Positions 1-8,445 of a DNA stretch of 64,000 bases are shown one piece after another. The DNA lies in assembly GCF_003952525.1 (NCBI RefSeq), contig NZ_CP034451.1, positions 4,936,501 through 5,000,500 of the forward strand, read 5' to 3'. This stretch comes from Mesorhizobium sp. M3A.F.Ca.ET.080.04.2.1 (GTDB taxonomy: Bacteria; Pseudomonadota; Alphaproteobacteria; Rhizobiales; Rhizobiaceae). A model generated the notes under the pieces. It did not search any database and was not told where the DNA came from. It saw only the letters and a list, made by a program, of their open reading frames with translations. The position numbers and the translations under genes were made by a program. Position 1 is the stretch's first letter; each line of letters starts with the position of its first letter.

Positions 1-1056
1 GCAGTCAACGAGGAAACGCAGAAGAACGGTGCGCAGACGTCCGCCGAACGCGCCTCGTTGAGCTATGTGAGCGACGCCGATCCCGGCATTCGCCGATTGA
101 TAAAAGGCAAGGGATTTTCCTATCTCGGACCGAACGGCCGCGCCGTCGATCCAGCGACGCTTGACCGCATCAAGGCGATCGTCATTCCGCCCGCCTGGAC
201 GGATGTGTGGATCTCCCCCGATCCGAACGGCCACATCCAGGCGACCGGACGGGACCAGCGCGGCCGCAAGCAGTATCGCTATCATGCGCAATGGACCGAG
301 GAGCGGGACGGCGTCAAATATTCCAGCCTCGTCGCTTTTGCGGAAAGCCTGCCTGGGCTGCGGCGCCAGGTCGACGCCGATTTGCGCCGGCGCGGCCTGC
401 CGCTGGAACGCGTCGTCGCCTCGATCGTCTGGCTGCTCGACAACACGATGATCCGCGTCGGAAACGCCGCTTATGCCCGGGACAACAAGAGCTTCGGCCT
501 GACCACGCTGCGCGACCGCCATGTCGACATCGAAGGTTCCAGCCTGCGCTTTGCCTTCAAGGGCAAGTCCGGCAAGGAATGGAAGCTGAAGCTGGTCGAT
601 CGCCGCATCGCGAGAGTGGTACGAGGAGCGCAGGATCTGCCCGGCCAGAAGCTGTTCCAATATCTCGGCGAAGACGGCAATCGGCGGCCCGTTCGCTCGG
701 AGGACGTCAACGCCTATATTCGCGCGGCCGCTGGCGCCGAATTCAGCTCAAAGCACTTTCGCACATGGGGCGGCACCATCCATGCGGCGTCGCTGTTCGC
801 CCAGGCCGAACTTCCGGAGAGTGCCGCCCAGCGGAAGCGGGCGATGAACAGCATCATCGACAAGGTGGCAGAAAGGCTGGGCAATACGCGAGCCGTGTGC
901 CGCCGTTGCTACATCCATCCGCTGGTCTTCGAAGCGTGGTCGGAAGGCAGGCTGCTCAACGAGATGGCCGAAGCCAACAAGCGACAGCGCCTTATCAACG
1001 GCCTCGACGAGGAGGAGACGCTGGTTCTGAGGTGGCTGCAGGCGCACGGAGCCTGA
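1..1056 (+). CDS. DNA topoisomerase IB (5' end outside window)
   Basis: Type IB (eukaryotic/poxvirus-like) topoisomerase, which relaxes supercoils through a 3'-phosphotyrosyl intermediate. The frame is open to the left edge of the window, so the true start probably lies upstream; a TTG at 58 is only an internal possibility. The N-terminal YVSDADPGIRR block, the catalytic-core segment FSSKHFRTWGGT (around 745-785) and the C-terminal VCRRCYIHP segment with the likely nucleophilic Tyr at 910-912 are all present. The family is common in rhizobia and usually about 350 residues, so only a short N-terminus is missing. The stop is TGA at 1054-1056. Identification is firm; the start is unknown. Confidence 0.9.
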   Translation, partial: AVNEETQKNGAQTSAERASLSYVSDADPGIRRLIKGKGFSYLGPNGRAVDPATLDRIKAIVIPPAWTDVWISPDPNGHIQATGRDQRGRKQYRYHAQWTEERDGVKYSSLVAFAESLPGLRRQVDADLRRRGLPLERVVASIVWLLDNTMIRVGNAAYARDNKSFGLTTLRDRHVDIEGSSLRFAFKGKSGKEWKLKLVDRRIARVVRGAQDLPGQKLFQYLGEDGNRRPVRSEDVNAYIRAAAGAEFSSKHFRTWGGTIHAASLFAQAELPESAAQRKRAMNSIIDKVAERLGNTRAVCRRCYIHPLVFEAWSEGRLLNEMAEANKRQRLINGLDEEETLVLRWLQAHGA

Positions 1057-1100
1057 CGAACGCCGCCACAGTAAGTCCGTGATCGTCCTATGAATTTTTT

Positions 1101-1138
1101 TGTCGACCTTGTGTCGGGAAGGGTCCTACTGTCGCGTC
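1101..1138 (+). promoter_or_regulatory. Putative ECF42-type promoter of the DGPF/sigma operon
   Basis: A TGTCGA at 1101-1106 and a TGTCGG at 1112-1117 precede a CGTC at 1135-1138; the second copy is 17 nt from CGTC. ECF42 sigma factors are reported to recognise a TGTCGA-like -35 and a short CG-rich -10 element and to drive their own operon. The initiation point would fall near 1145, just before the ribosome binding site of the next gene. The call rests on motif and position only. Confidence 0.4.
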
Positions 1139-1161
1139 CTTTGATACGGAAAGGACGCACC

Positions 1162-1536
1162 ATGCTCTACGCCATCCTCTGCTACGCCTCTGAAGACGTC
1201 GTCTGCTCCTGGAGCAAGGAACAGGACGACGAGGTCATGGCAAAGCTCCTCAACGTCCAGGACAAATATGCCAAGGCGGGCCGGCTCGGTCCGGTGGCGC
1301 GGCTGTTGCCGACGACCGCCGCGACGACGCTGCGAAAGGTCAAGGGCGAGGCGGTCGTGTTCGATGGTCCGTTTGCCGAGACCAAGGAGCAATTCCTTGG
1401 CTTCTACACGCTGGATTGCCGCGATCTCGATGAGGCCGTGGCGTTTGCGCGCGAGCTGTCCGAAGTCAATCCGAGCGGCGGATCCTACGAGATCAGGCCG
1501 ATCTCGATCTTCAACCCGACCAAGGTCCCAGCATGA
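1162..1536 (+). CDS. DGPF/YCII-domain protein, partner of ECF42 sigma factor
   Basis: Protein of 124 residues in the YCII-related/DGPF family, with the signature VFDGPFAETKEQFLGFYTLDC in its middle (residues about 65-85; the name-giving DGPF is visible). The start at 1162 is preceded by GGAAAGGACG at a good distance, and the upstream extension of the frame has no family similarity. The stop overlaps the start of the following sigma factor gene by 4 bases (ATGA). DGPF proteins are the usual genomic partners of ECF42 sigma factors. Their biochemical role is unknown; they are thought to be part of, or targets of, the sigma regulon. Confidence 0.88.
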   Translation: MLYAILCYASEDVVCSWSKEQDDEVMAKLLNVQDKYAKAGRLGPVARLLPTTAATTLRKVKGEAVVFDGPFAETKEQFLGFYTLDCRDLDEAVAFARELSEVNPSGGSYEIRPISIFNPTKVPA

Positions 1537-2807
1537 CCGAGCTTGCCTGGATCAGCAACGCGATCAGCACCGCCCGCCCGCAGGCGATGGGCGCGCTGCT
1601 GCGCTATTTCCGCGACCTCGATGCAGCGGAAGAAGCTTTCCAGGATGCATGCCTGAGGGCACTCAAGAACTGGCCGAAGAACGGACCGCCGCGCGATCCG
1701 GCGGCGTGGCTGATCTTCGTCGGGCGCAACAGCGGCATCGACGCGGTGCGCAAGCGGGCTAAGCAGGCGCCGATGCCGGAAGAGGAGCATATCTCCGATC
1801 TGGAGGATGCCGAGAGCGACATTGCCGAGCGGCTGGACGGCGCGCATTACCGCGACGACATCCTGCGGCTGTTGTTCATCTGCTGCCATCCGGACCTGCC
1901 GGCCACGCAGCAAATCGCGGTGGCGCTGCGCATCGTCTCCGGTCTCACCGTCAAGCAGATCGCGCGCGCCTTTCTGGTCGGCGAAAGCGCCATGGAACAG
2001 CGCATTACCCGTGCCAAGGCGCGGATTGCCGACGCCGGCGTACCGTTCGAGACGCCGGGTGCCGTCGAGCGCTCGGAGCGGCTCGCGGCGGTCGCGGCTA
2101 TGATCTATCTCATCTTCAACGAGGGCTATTCGAGCAATGGCGGCGAGGCGCCGGCGCGAGCTCCGCTCTGCGAGGAGGCGATCCGCCTCGCGCGCCTGCT
2201 GCTGCGGCTCTTCCAGGCGGAACCCGAGATCATGGGGCTGACCGCGCTGCTGCTTCTCCAGCATGCACGCGCGCCGGCGCGTTTCGATCAGAATGGCGAG
2301 ATCGTGCTGCTGGAGGACCAGGACCGGTCGCTGTGGAGCCGCAAGATGATCGACGAGGGTTTGGCGCTGGTCGACAAGGCGCTGCGCCATCGCCAGCCTG
2401 GTCCCTATCAGGTGCAGGCCGCAATCGCGGCGCTGCATGCGCGGGCGGCAACGCCCGAGCAGACCGACTGGACCGAGATCGACCTGCTCTACGGCCTGCT
2501 GGAGCAGATGCAGCCGTCGCCGGTGGTGACGCTGAACCGCGCCGTCGCCGTCAGCAAGGTGCGCGGGCCGGAGGCGGCACTTGCCCTGATCGAGCCGTTG
2601 GAAGAGAGACTGTCCGGTTATTTCCACTTCTTCGGACTGCGGGGCGGCCTGCTGATGCAGCTTGGCCGCAACGAGGAAGCGCGTGTGGCGTTCGACCGGG
2701 CGATCGCGCTTGCCAATACCGCCGCAGAGGCTGCGCATATCCGCATGCATATCGACCGGCTGATCAAGGAAAGCGCCGCGAAGCCGATCCAGAAGAAAGC
2801 GCGCTGA
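1533..2807 (+). CDS. ECF42-type RNA polymerase sigma factor with C-terminal TPR-like extension
   Basis: 424 residues, much longer than an ordinary ECF sigma factor (about 190). Residues about 15-75 form sigma region 2 (RYFRDLDAAEEAFQDACLRAL, followed by PAAWLIFVGRNSGIDAVRKR). Residues about 110-165 form region 4 (LPATQQIAVALRIVSGLTVKQIARAFLVGESAMEQRITRAKARI). The rest is a long helical extension (YLIFNEGYSSNGG block, then TPR-like helices to the C-terminus) typical of group ECF42, which replaces the anti-sigma factor as regulatory module. It is translationally coupled by a 4-base overlap to the DGPF gene. The inducing signal is unknown. Confidence 0.9.
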   Translation: MTELAWISNAISTARPQAMGALLRYFRDLDAAEEAFQDACLRALKNWPKNGPPRDPAAWLIFVGRNSGIDAVRKRAKQAPMPEEEHISDLEDAESDIAERLDGAHYRDDILRLLFICCHPDLPATQQIAVALRIVSGLTVKQIARAFLVGESAMEQRITRAKARIADAGVPFETPGAVERSERLAAVAAMIYLIFNEGYSSNGGEAPARAPLCEEAIRLARLLLRLFQAEPEIMGLTALLLLQHARAPARFDQNGEIVLLEDQDRSLWSRKMIDEGLALVDKALRHRQPGPYQVQAAIAALHARAATPEQTDWTEIDLLYGLLEQMQPSPVVTLNRAVAVSKVRGPEAALALIEPLEERLSGYFHFFGLRGGLLMQLGRNEEARVAFDRAIALANTAAEAAHIRMHIDRLIKESAAKPIQKKAR

Positions 2808-2993
2808 TCCGCACCTCCGCAGCCTGGCCCAATTTTGCAGACCGGGGTTGGACCATGCCGGGGTGGCGGTTTTTCCCTGAAACGAGTAATTCCACGCCAT
2901 CAAAGCGCCGACTGTGCCGGAACCGGCACCCACAGGCATGATTCAAGGTGTCTCCCCATCGCCACTGAGCGGCGGGATGTGAAAGGGATAACA

Positions 2994-4508
2994 ATGACCA
3001 TAGCGAAGGAAACGGCTTCACTTCTGGAAAAGCTCGGCGTCGGCAAAGACGCGCTTTCCGGCGGCGACCTCGTTGTGCGCAGCCCGGTGACTGGCGAGCA
3101 GATCGCGGCGCTGAGGACCATTTCGGCGGCCGATACGGGCAGGGCAATCGATGCCGCGCACAAGGCTTTCCAGGCCTGGCGGCTGGTGCCGGGGCCCAAG
3201 CGCGGCGAACTGGTGCGCCTGCTCGGCGAGGAACTGCGCGCGCATAAGGCGGAACTCGGCCGGCTGGTTTCGATCGAGGTCGGCAAGATCCCGTCCGAGG
3301 GCCTCGGCGAAGTGCAGGAGATGATCGACATCTGCGATTTCGCGGTCGGTCTTTCGCGCCAGCTGTATGGGCTCACCATCGCCACCGAGCGTCCTGGACA
3401 CCGCATGATGGAGACCTGGCATCCGCTCGGCGTCGTCGGCGTGATTTCGGCCTTCAACTTCCCGGTCGCGGTGTGGTCGTGGAACGCAGCACTTGCGCTG
3501 GTCTGCGGCGACGCGGTGGTGTGGAAGCCGTCGGAAAAGACGCCGCTGACCGCACTTGCCTGCGAGGCGATCTTCAAGCGCGCCGCCAAGCGCTTCGGCG
3601 CCGACGCGCCGGAAGGCCTGCTGCAGGTGCTGATCGGCGATCGTGCCGTCGGCGAGGCGTTGGTCGATCATTCGAAGGTGCCGCTGGTCTCGGCCACCGG
3701 CTCGACCCGCATGGGCCGCGAGGTCGGCCCGCGTCTGGCGAAGCGCTTTGCGCGTGCGGTGCTGGAGCTTGGCGGCAACAATGCCGGCATCGTCTGTCCG
3801 ACCGCCGATCTCGACATGGCGCTGCGCGCGATCGCGTTCGGCGCGATGGGCACGGCCGGCCAGCGCTGCACGACGCTCAGGCGCCTGTTCGTGCATGACA
3901 GCGTCTATGACGCGCTGCTGCCGCGACTGAAGAAGGCCTATGAGAGCGTCTCCGTTGGCAATCCCTTGGAGACATCGGCGCTGGTCGGTCCGCTGATCGA
4001 CAAGGCGGCCTTCGACAACATGCAGAAGGCGCTGAAGGAGGCGGAAGCGCATGGCGGCAAAGTCACCGGCGGCACGCGCGTCGAGAACGGTCATCCCGAC
4101 GCCTACTATGTGCACCCGGCGTTGGTCGAGATGCCGAAGCAGGTTGCCCCGGTGACGGAAGAGACCTTCGCGCCCATCCTCTATGTGATGAGATATTCCG
4201 ATTTCGATGAGGCCCTCGACCTGCACAATGCGGTCGGCGCCGGCCTGTCATCGTCGATCTTCACCCGCGACCTGCAGGAATCCGAGCGTTTCCTCGGCGT
4301 GGACGGTTCGGATTGCGGCATCGCCAACGTCAATATCGGCACTTCCGGTGCGGAGATCGGCGGCGCGTTCGGCGGCGAGAAGGAGACCGGCGGCGGCCGT
4401 GAGAGCGGCTCCGATGCCTGGAAAGCGTATATGCGCCGCGCCACAAACACGGTGAACTTCTCCAAGGCGCTGCCTCTGGCGCAGGGCGTCTCCTTCGACA
4501 TCGACTGA
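2994..4508 (+). CDS. Aldehyde dehydrogenase, ALDH7-like (probable alpha-aminoadipate semialdehyde dehydrogenase)
   Basis: NAD-dependent aldehyde dehydrogenase of 504 residues. The start at 2994 follows AAAGGGATAACA; the upstream extension of the frame is not conserved. Family residues are present: general base E258 in LELGGNNA and nucleophile C292 in GQRCTT, with GSTRMG at 236-241. The GQRCTTLRRLFVH block and C-terminal GGEKETGGGRESGSDAWKAYMRR fit the ALDH7/antiquitin branch, which oxidises alpha-aminoadipate semialdehyde in lysine catabolism. That substrate is inferred from family resemblance, since no other lysine catabolic gene is adjacent. A hairpin follows the stop. Confidence 0.88.
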   Translation: MTIAKETASLLEKLGVGKDALSGGDLVVRSPVTGEQIAALRTISAADTGRAIDAAHKAFQAWRLVPGPKRGELVRLLGEELRAHKAELGRLVSIEVGKIPSEGLGEVQEMIDICDFAVGLSRQLYGLTIATERPGHRMMETWHPLGVVGVISAFNFPVAVWSWNAALALVCGDAVVWKPSEKTPLTALACEAIFKRAAKRFGADAPEGLLQVLIGDRAVGEALVDHSKVPLVSATGSTRMGREVGPRLAKRFARAVLELGGNNAGIVCPTADLDMALRAIAFGAMGTAGQRCTTLRRLFVHDSVYDALLPRLKKAYESVSVGNPLETSALVGPLIDKAAFDNMQKALKEAEAHGGKVTGGTRVENGHPDAYYVHPALVEMPKQVAPVTEETFAPILYVMRYSDFDEALDLHNAVGAGLSSSIFTRDLQESERFLGVDGSDCGIANVNIGTSGAEIGGAFGGEKETGGGRESGSDAWKAYMRRATNTVNFSKALPLAQGVSFDID

Positions 4509-4518
4509 GGTCCTTGCA

Positions 4519-4550
4519 GCGGATCAGCCTTCCGCCGAACGCTGATCCGC
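4519..4550. terminator. Hairpin between convergent genes, possible bidirectional terminator
   Basis: A perfect 10-bp inverted repeat (GCGGATCAGC at 4519-4528 and GCTGATCCGC at 4541-4550, loop of 12) lies in the 71-base gap between the converging aldehyde dehydrogenase gene and the ABC operon. There is no T-tract on either side, so factor-independent termination is uncertain. Confidence 0.5.
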
Positions 4551-4579
4551 CCCACCTCTCCGCCGGCCGACCTGCTTGC

Positions 4580-5656
4580 TCAGAGGGCGTTGCCGGTCGC
4601 GGGATCGAAGAGGCGAAGCGCGTCTTCGTCGAAAATGAAGGTGCATCGCTGGCCCTTGGCGACGCGGACCTGCGGCGGCAAGGTTGCCGTCAGCCTTTGT
4701 GCGCCGATCCGGGCGGTGGTGACCTGCTCGGGTCCGGTCAACTCGACGACGTCGACCTCGACCGGCAAGGACAGTTCAGCGCCGCTGCCCGGTCCAAGCC
4801 TGAGCGCCTCGGGCCTGATCCCGACGACGACCGGAGCGTCGTCTCCGGACAGCTTCGCGTAGCGGGGCGGCAGCGCCAGCCGCGTATTCGCGCCGACGAT
4901 GGCAAGTTTGCCATCCTGGATCTCCGCTTGCAGCATGTTCATCGACGGAGCGCCGACGAAGCCCGCGACATAAAGCGTGGCCGGATGGTTGTAGATCTCC
5001 TCCGGCGTGCCGAGCTGCTCAATGCGGCCGTCGCGCATGACCGCGATTCGGCTCGCCAGCGTCATCGCCTCGATCTGGTCGTGGGTGACATAGACGACCG
5101 TGGTCTGCAGCATCTGGTGCAAGCGCTTGAGCTCGGTGCGCATCTCCAGCCGCAGCTTGGCGTCGAGATTGGAGAGCGGCTCATCGAACAGGAACACTTG
5201 CGGCTTGCGCACCAGCGCCCTGCCGATGGCGACGCGTTGGCGCTGACCGCCGGATAGCTGGCCAGGCTTGCGGTCGAGCAGGGGCTCGATCTGCAAGAGC
5301 CTGGCCGCCTCGCGCACCGCCTTGTCGCGCTCGGCCACCGGGACCTTGCGCATCTCCAGGCCGAAGCCGATGTTCCGGTGCACGGTCAGGTTCGGATAGA
5401 GCGCATAGGACTGGAAGACCATGGCGATGTCGCGGTTCTTCGGGTGAACGCCCAGCACCGAGCGGCCGCCGATCAAGACGTCACCGCTCGTTGCCTCGGC
5501 AAGACCGGCAATGATGTTGAGCAAGGTCGACTTGCCGCAGCCGGAGGAGCCGAGCAGCACCAGGAACTCGCCGCTTTCCAACGCAATGTCGATGCCCTTC
5601 AGCGTCTCGACGGCGCCGTAGTTCTTGCGGATGTCTCGGATCTCAAGCGCGCTCAT
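4580..5656 (-). CDS. ABC transporter ATP-binding protein, MalK/UgpC family
   Basis: Cytoplasmic ATPase (358 residues) of a carbohydrate importer of the CUT1 class. Walker A GSSGCGKS at 36-43, signature LSGGQ at 134-138, Walker B FLFDEP ending near 160. A C-terminal TOBE-type regulatory domain of about 120 residues has the typical VVVGIRPEAL block. The start at 5656 (MSALEIRDI) matches the family; an upstream in-frame ATG would add 11 unrelated residues. It is the last gene of the operon and its start overlaps the end of the kinase gene by 14 bases. It should energise the two permeases encoded upstream. Confidence 0.93.
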   Translation of the reverse strand: MSALEIRDIRKNYGAVETLKGIDIALESGEFLVLLGSSGCGKSTLLNIIAGLAEATSGDVLIGGRSVLGVHPKNRDIAMVFQSYALYPNLTVHRNIGFGLEMRKVPVAERDKAVREAARLLQIEPLLDRKPGQLSGGQRQRVAIGRALVRKPQVFLFDEPLSNLDAKLRLEMRTELKRLHQMLQTTVVYVTHDQIEAMTLASRIAVMRDGRIEQLGTPEEIYNHPATLYVAGFVGAPSMNMLQAEIQDGKLAIVGANTRLALPPRYAKLSGDDAPVVVGIRPEALRLGPGSGAELSLPVEVDVVELTGPEQVTTARIGAQRLTATLPPQVRVAKGQRCTFIFDEDALRLFDPATGNAL

Positions 5657-6584
5657 TGACGGCTTCCTCGAAAAGCATCGGCCCGCCATAGTCGCGGGGC
5701 AAGGTTGAGATGGCGCGGGACGCTACGCGGGTGGCCGCGGAAAGGCAGGACGCGAGCGGCCGCTCCTGCGCCAGGGCGGCCAGAAAGGCGGCGTTGAAGA
5801 CATCGCCGGCACCGATCGTGTCGACGACGGTGACGCGAGGCGCAGACATTTCGACGATTTGCCCATCCGGGCCGATGGCAAGCGCACCTTCCGGTCCGCG
5901 CTTGACGACGACGGTCGCGCGCTCCTTCATGCCGTGACGGATCTCGCGAGCCGCCTGCGCGGGATTCCGCAGGCTCGCTAGCGTCGTCGTCTCGACCTCG
6001 TTGAAGAGAGCCAGATCGGATCGCGACAGCCACGCGCGGGCCGCAGCGCAGTTGGCAGCGGTCCAACCCTCCATCGGCCAGCCGGTGTCGAGGGCGACGG
6101 CAATCTGATGCTGATCGGCCCAGTCGAAAAGCGCGGCGTACTGCTGCGTCAGGTCGTCAGTCAGGAAGGAGCCGGTGAGCAGCGCATAGCCGCCCGAGAG
6201 CCGGTTGCCGTCCAGAACGGCAAGCACGTCGCCGAGGCTGAAGCGCGGCAGGTGACCGCGCGTGGTGAAGAAGGTGCGCTCGCCGTCCGGATGGGTCATG
6301 CCCACCGACAGCGTCGTCCCTTCGGGATGAACCGGCCATGTCTCCGCACGAGACCCAAAAGCCTCGCGCAGCCAGCGGCCGAACTGGTCGTCGCCGAGAT
6401 TGGCGGCGATGTCGAAGTCGATGCCCAGGGCCTGCCAGGCGAGCGCCGTGTTGCCGGCCTGTCCGCCGACGCGCAAATCGTCATGTTCGACGACGGTCTC
6501 GGTTCCCGCCTTCGGCCATGGCGCGACCGGGCCGACGATCAGGTCGACATTGACGTTGCCGATCACTGCAAGCGGCCGCATCAT
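5643..6584 (-). CDS. PfkB-family carbohydrate kinase
   Basis: Ribokinase-like (PfkB) sugar kinase, 313 residues. N-terminal PfkB signature GGQAGNTALAWQALG at 40-54; C-terminal signature DTIGAGDVFNAAF with the catalytic base D261. The gene starts with two consecutive ATG codons (6584 and 6581), and the first overlaps the stop of the SIS-domain gene by 4 bases (ATGA), so the two are likely translated together. Inside an ABC import operon next to a SIS enzyme, it probably phosphorylates the imported compound. The FrlD kinase for fructoselysine is one PfkB precedent for such a pair, but the substrate here is not determined. Confidence 0.9.
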   Translation of the reverse strand: MMRPLAVIGNVNVDLIVGPVAPWPKAGTETVVEHDDLRVGGQAGNTALAWQALGIDFDIAANLGDDQFGRWLREAFGSRAETWPVHPEGTTLSVGMTHPDGERTFFTTRGHLPRFSLGDVLAVLDGNRLSGGYALLTGSFLTDDLTQQYAALFDWADQHQIAVALDTGWPMEGWTAANCAAARAWLSRSDLALFNEVETTTLASLRNPAQAAREIRHGMKERATVVVKRGPEGALAIGPDGQIVEMSAPRVTVVDTIGAGDVFNAAFLAALAQERPLASCLSAATRVASRAISTLPRDYGGPMLFEEAVNERA

Positions 6585-7597
6585 TCGCTCCGAGTGATCT
6601 TGGTGGAGCGAACCGGCGTTCCGGCATTCTCGACATGGGCATCGGCGAAGGCGATCATCAGGCGCTGCGCCGCAGGCAGCATGGCGAAGATCGCGGCCAG
6701 CCCGGAAGCCGGTTTGAAGGTAAGCGTGACCGCGCCCGCGACCGGCGGCTTGCCTGAGGCATCGAAGATGACCAGCGGCGCGCCGGCCTCGACGACGGAA
6801 GCCGCCATTGCGGTGACGAGGTCGGATGTCGGATCGTCGCCGCGAAACAGGATGACGCCGATGTTGGGGCCGAGCATCTCCATCGGTCCATGGCGAAGCT
6901 GACCGCCCTCGAGGGAATAGCAGGGCAGGCGCGAAAGCTCCGTGAGGCCAAGCGCCAGCGCTTCGGCCAGGCCCTGCAGGCTGCGGCCGGAGGTGACGAT
7001 GGCCGCCACATCGCTCAGCGCAGCCAAGGCGGCGTCGGTTTCGATCGCTTGCGGGTTTTGCAGTGCTGCAAGCGCAGCGGCAGGGTCATGGCCGAGCGCG
7101 GCCAGGATGGCGAGGTGCAGTGCGAAGCTGACGGTCAGGCTGCGGGTCGCGGCAAACGCTAGCTCGGTGCCGCCGGCGCCGACGAGGCAAGGGACCGTGC
7201 GGGCCAGGAAGGAACTGGCTTCCAGCGTCAGCCCGAACGTATCTGCGGGCAAGCCGGCTTCGGCAAACCAGCGCACGACTTCGGCGCTCTCGCCGGATTG
7301 CGAGGTGACGAGGACCATCCTGCCGGTCAGCGGCAATGGCTGGCCGAGCTGCTCTGAGAGCGGGATCGCCACGGCGTCGATGCCATGGGCGCGATAGATC
7401 GGCTCGACAGCGCGGCCGACGGCATGCGAGCCGCCCATGCCGAGCAGCAGCAGCCGGCCATTTGTCGTTAGCGAAGCCGCGACCTTGCCGGCGATATCTC
7501 TGTTGTTCTCGAACGAGGCGATCGCATCCCCATGCTGGCGCGCCATTTCGCGGTCGATCGCGACGAGCCCGGAGGGGCGGGGTCTTTCAGCAGTCAT
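6581..7597 (-). CDS. SIS-domain sugar isomerase/deglycase
   Basis: 338-residue protein with two tandem SIS (sugar isomerase) domains. The first holds LLLLGMGGSHAVGRAVEPIY and LVTSQSGESAEVVRWF (phosphosugar-binding Ser cluster); the second holds IVTSGRSLQG and the LEGGQLRHGPMEML block, which in this family carries the catalytic Glu/His. The start at 7597 lies 2 bases after the stop of the upstream permease gene. This layout is shared by AgaS/NagB-II deaminase-isomerases and FrlB-type deglycases acting on phosphorylated amino sugars or Amadori products. Its pairing with a PfkB kinase favours action on a 6-phosphorylated sugar derivative; the exact reaction is not determined. Confidence 0.85.
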   Translation of the reverse strand: MTAERPRPSGLVAIDREMARQHGDAIASFENNRDIAGKVAASLTTNGRLLLLGMGGSHAVGRAVEPIYRAHGIDAVAIPLSEQLGQPLPLTGRMVLVTSQSGESAEVVRWFAEAGLPADTFGLTLEASSFLARTVPCLVGAGGTELAFAATRSLTVSFALHLAILAALGHDPAAALAALQNPQAIETDAALAALSDVAAIVTSGRSLQGLAEALALGLTELSRLPCYSLEGGQLRHGPMEMLGPNIGVILFRGDDPTSDLVTAMAASVVEAGAPLVIFDASGKPPVAGAVTLTFKPASGLAAIFAMLPAAQRLMIAFADAHVENAGTPVRSTKITRSE

Positions 7598-7599
7598 CA

Positions 7600-8445
7600 C
7601 TATCCTTTCACGCCGCCGCTGGTCAGTCCCGAGATCAGCGCGCGTTGCATGACGAGGCCGATCAGCACCGGCGGCAGGGCGGCGATGACGCCGGCCGTGG
7701 CGATCAGCCCGTAGTCTGAAACCCGGCCGCCGGCGAGGTCGGCAATGGCGACGGTCAGCGTCTTGGCCCGCTGGTCCGAGGTGAAGAGCAAGGCATAGAA
7801 GAACTCGTCCCAGGCGAGCAGCACGGCAAACAGCGCCGATGTCGCCACCACAGGCGCGGCCAGCGGCAACGTAAGCATACGCCAGGTCTGGAACAGACCG
7901 GCACCGTCGATCATGGCGGCGGCCTCGATCTCGCGGGGAATGGCGTCGAAGCCCGACTTCATCAGCCAGGTGGTGAAGGGCGCCAGGATGGTCAGATAGA
8001 TCAGCGCCAGGCCAAAGACGTTGTTGAGCAGGCCGAGATAGGACAGGCCCATATAGAGCGGCACGGAAAGCGCCACCGGCGGCAGCATGTAGGTGGCGAT
8101 CACCATCGACAGCGACCAGCCGACGGATGGCGTGCGCGAGACAGCCCAGCCGGCCGGCACCGCAAGCAGGATGGCAGCGAGCGTCGCCATGCCGGCGACC
8201 TCCAGGCTGTTGCGCAGCGATGCGGTGAAAGCGGCTCCGGCGCTGTTTTCGGCGGTCGAAAGCAATTGCGCATAGCGCGAGAAGTCGGCGCTCTGCGGCC
8301 ACCAGCGCAGCGGCTTGGCGGCAAGATCGGCCGCCGGCGAAATGCTCATGACGAAGAGCCAGACCAGCGGCGCCAGGATCACTGCGGCGAGCAGAACCGC
8401 GCTGACATAAATGAAGGCGGTGAAGCCCGGGCTCCTGCGTTCCAT
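7600..8445 (-). CDS. ABC sugar transporter permease, MalG-like
   Basis: Integral inner-membrane permease of 281 residues with about six hydrophobic segments; the first is at residues about 10-33. The cytoplasmic EAA loop is EAAMIDGAGLFQTWRMLTLPL in the C-terminal half, the contact point for the ATPase. The start at 8445 shares one base with the stop of the upstream permease (TGATG), a sign of translational coupling. It forms the CUT1 permease pair with the preceding gene. The last residues (LISGLTSGGVKG) match the conserved end of MalG-type permeases. Confidence 0.93.
   Translation of the reverse strand: MERRSPGFTAFIYVSAVLLAAVILAPLVWLFVMSISPAADLAAKPLRWWPQSADFSRYAQLLSTAENSAGAAFTASLRNSLEVAGMATLAAILLAVPAGWAVSRTPSVGWSLSMVIATYMLPPVALSVPLYMGLSYLGLLNNVFGLALIYLTILAPFTTWLMKSGFDAIPREIEAAAMIDGAGLFQTWRMLTLPLAAPVVATSALFAVLLAWDEFFYALLFTSDQRAKTLTVAIADLAGGRVSDYGLIATAGVIAALPPVLIGLVMQRALISGLTSGGVKG

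Noticed and set aside
1485..2939. Minus-strand open frame of 484 codons opposite the sigma factor
   Set aside because: Antisense to the ECF42 gene with intact sigma domains; composition is that of a shadow frame.
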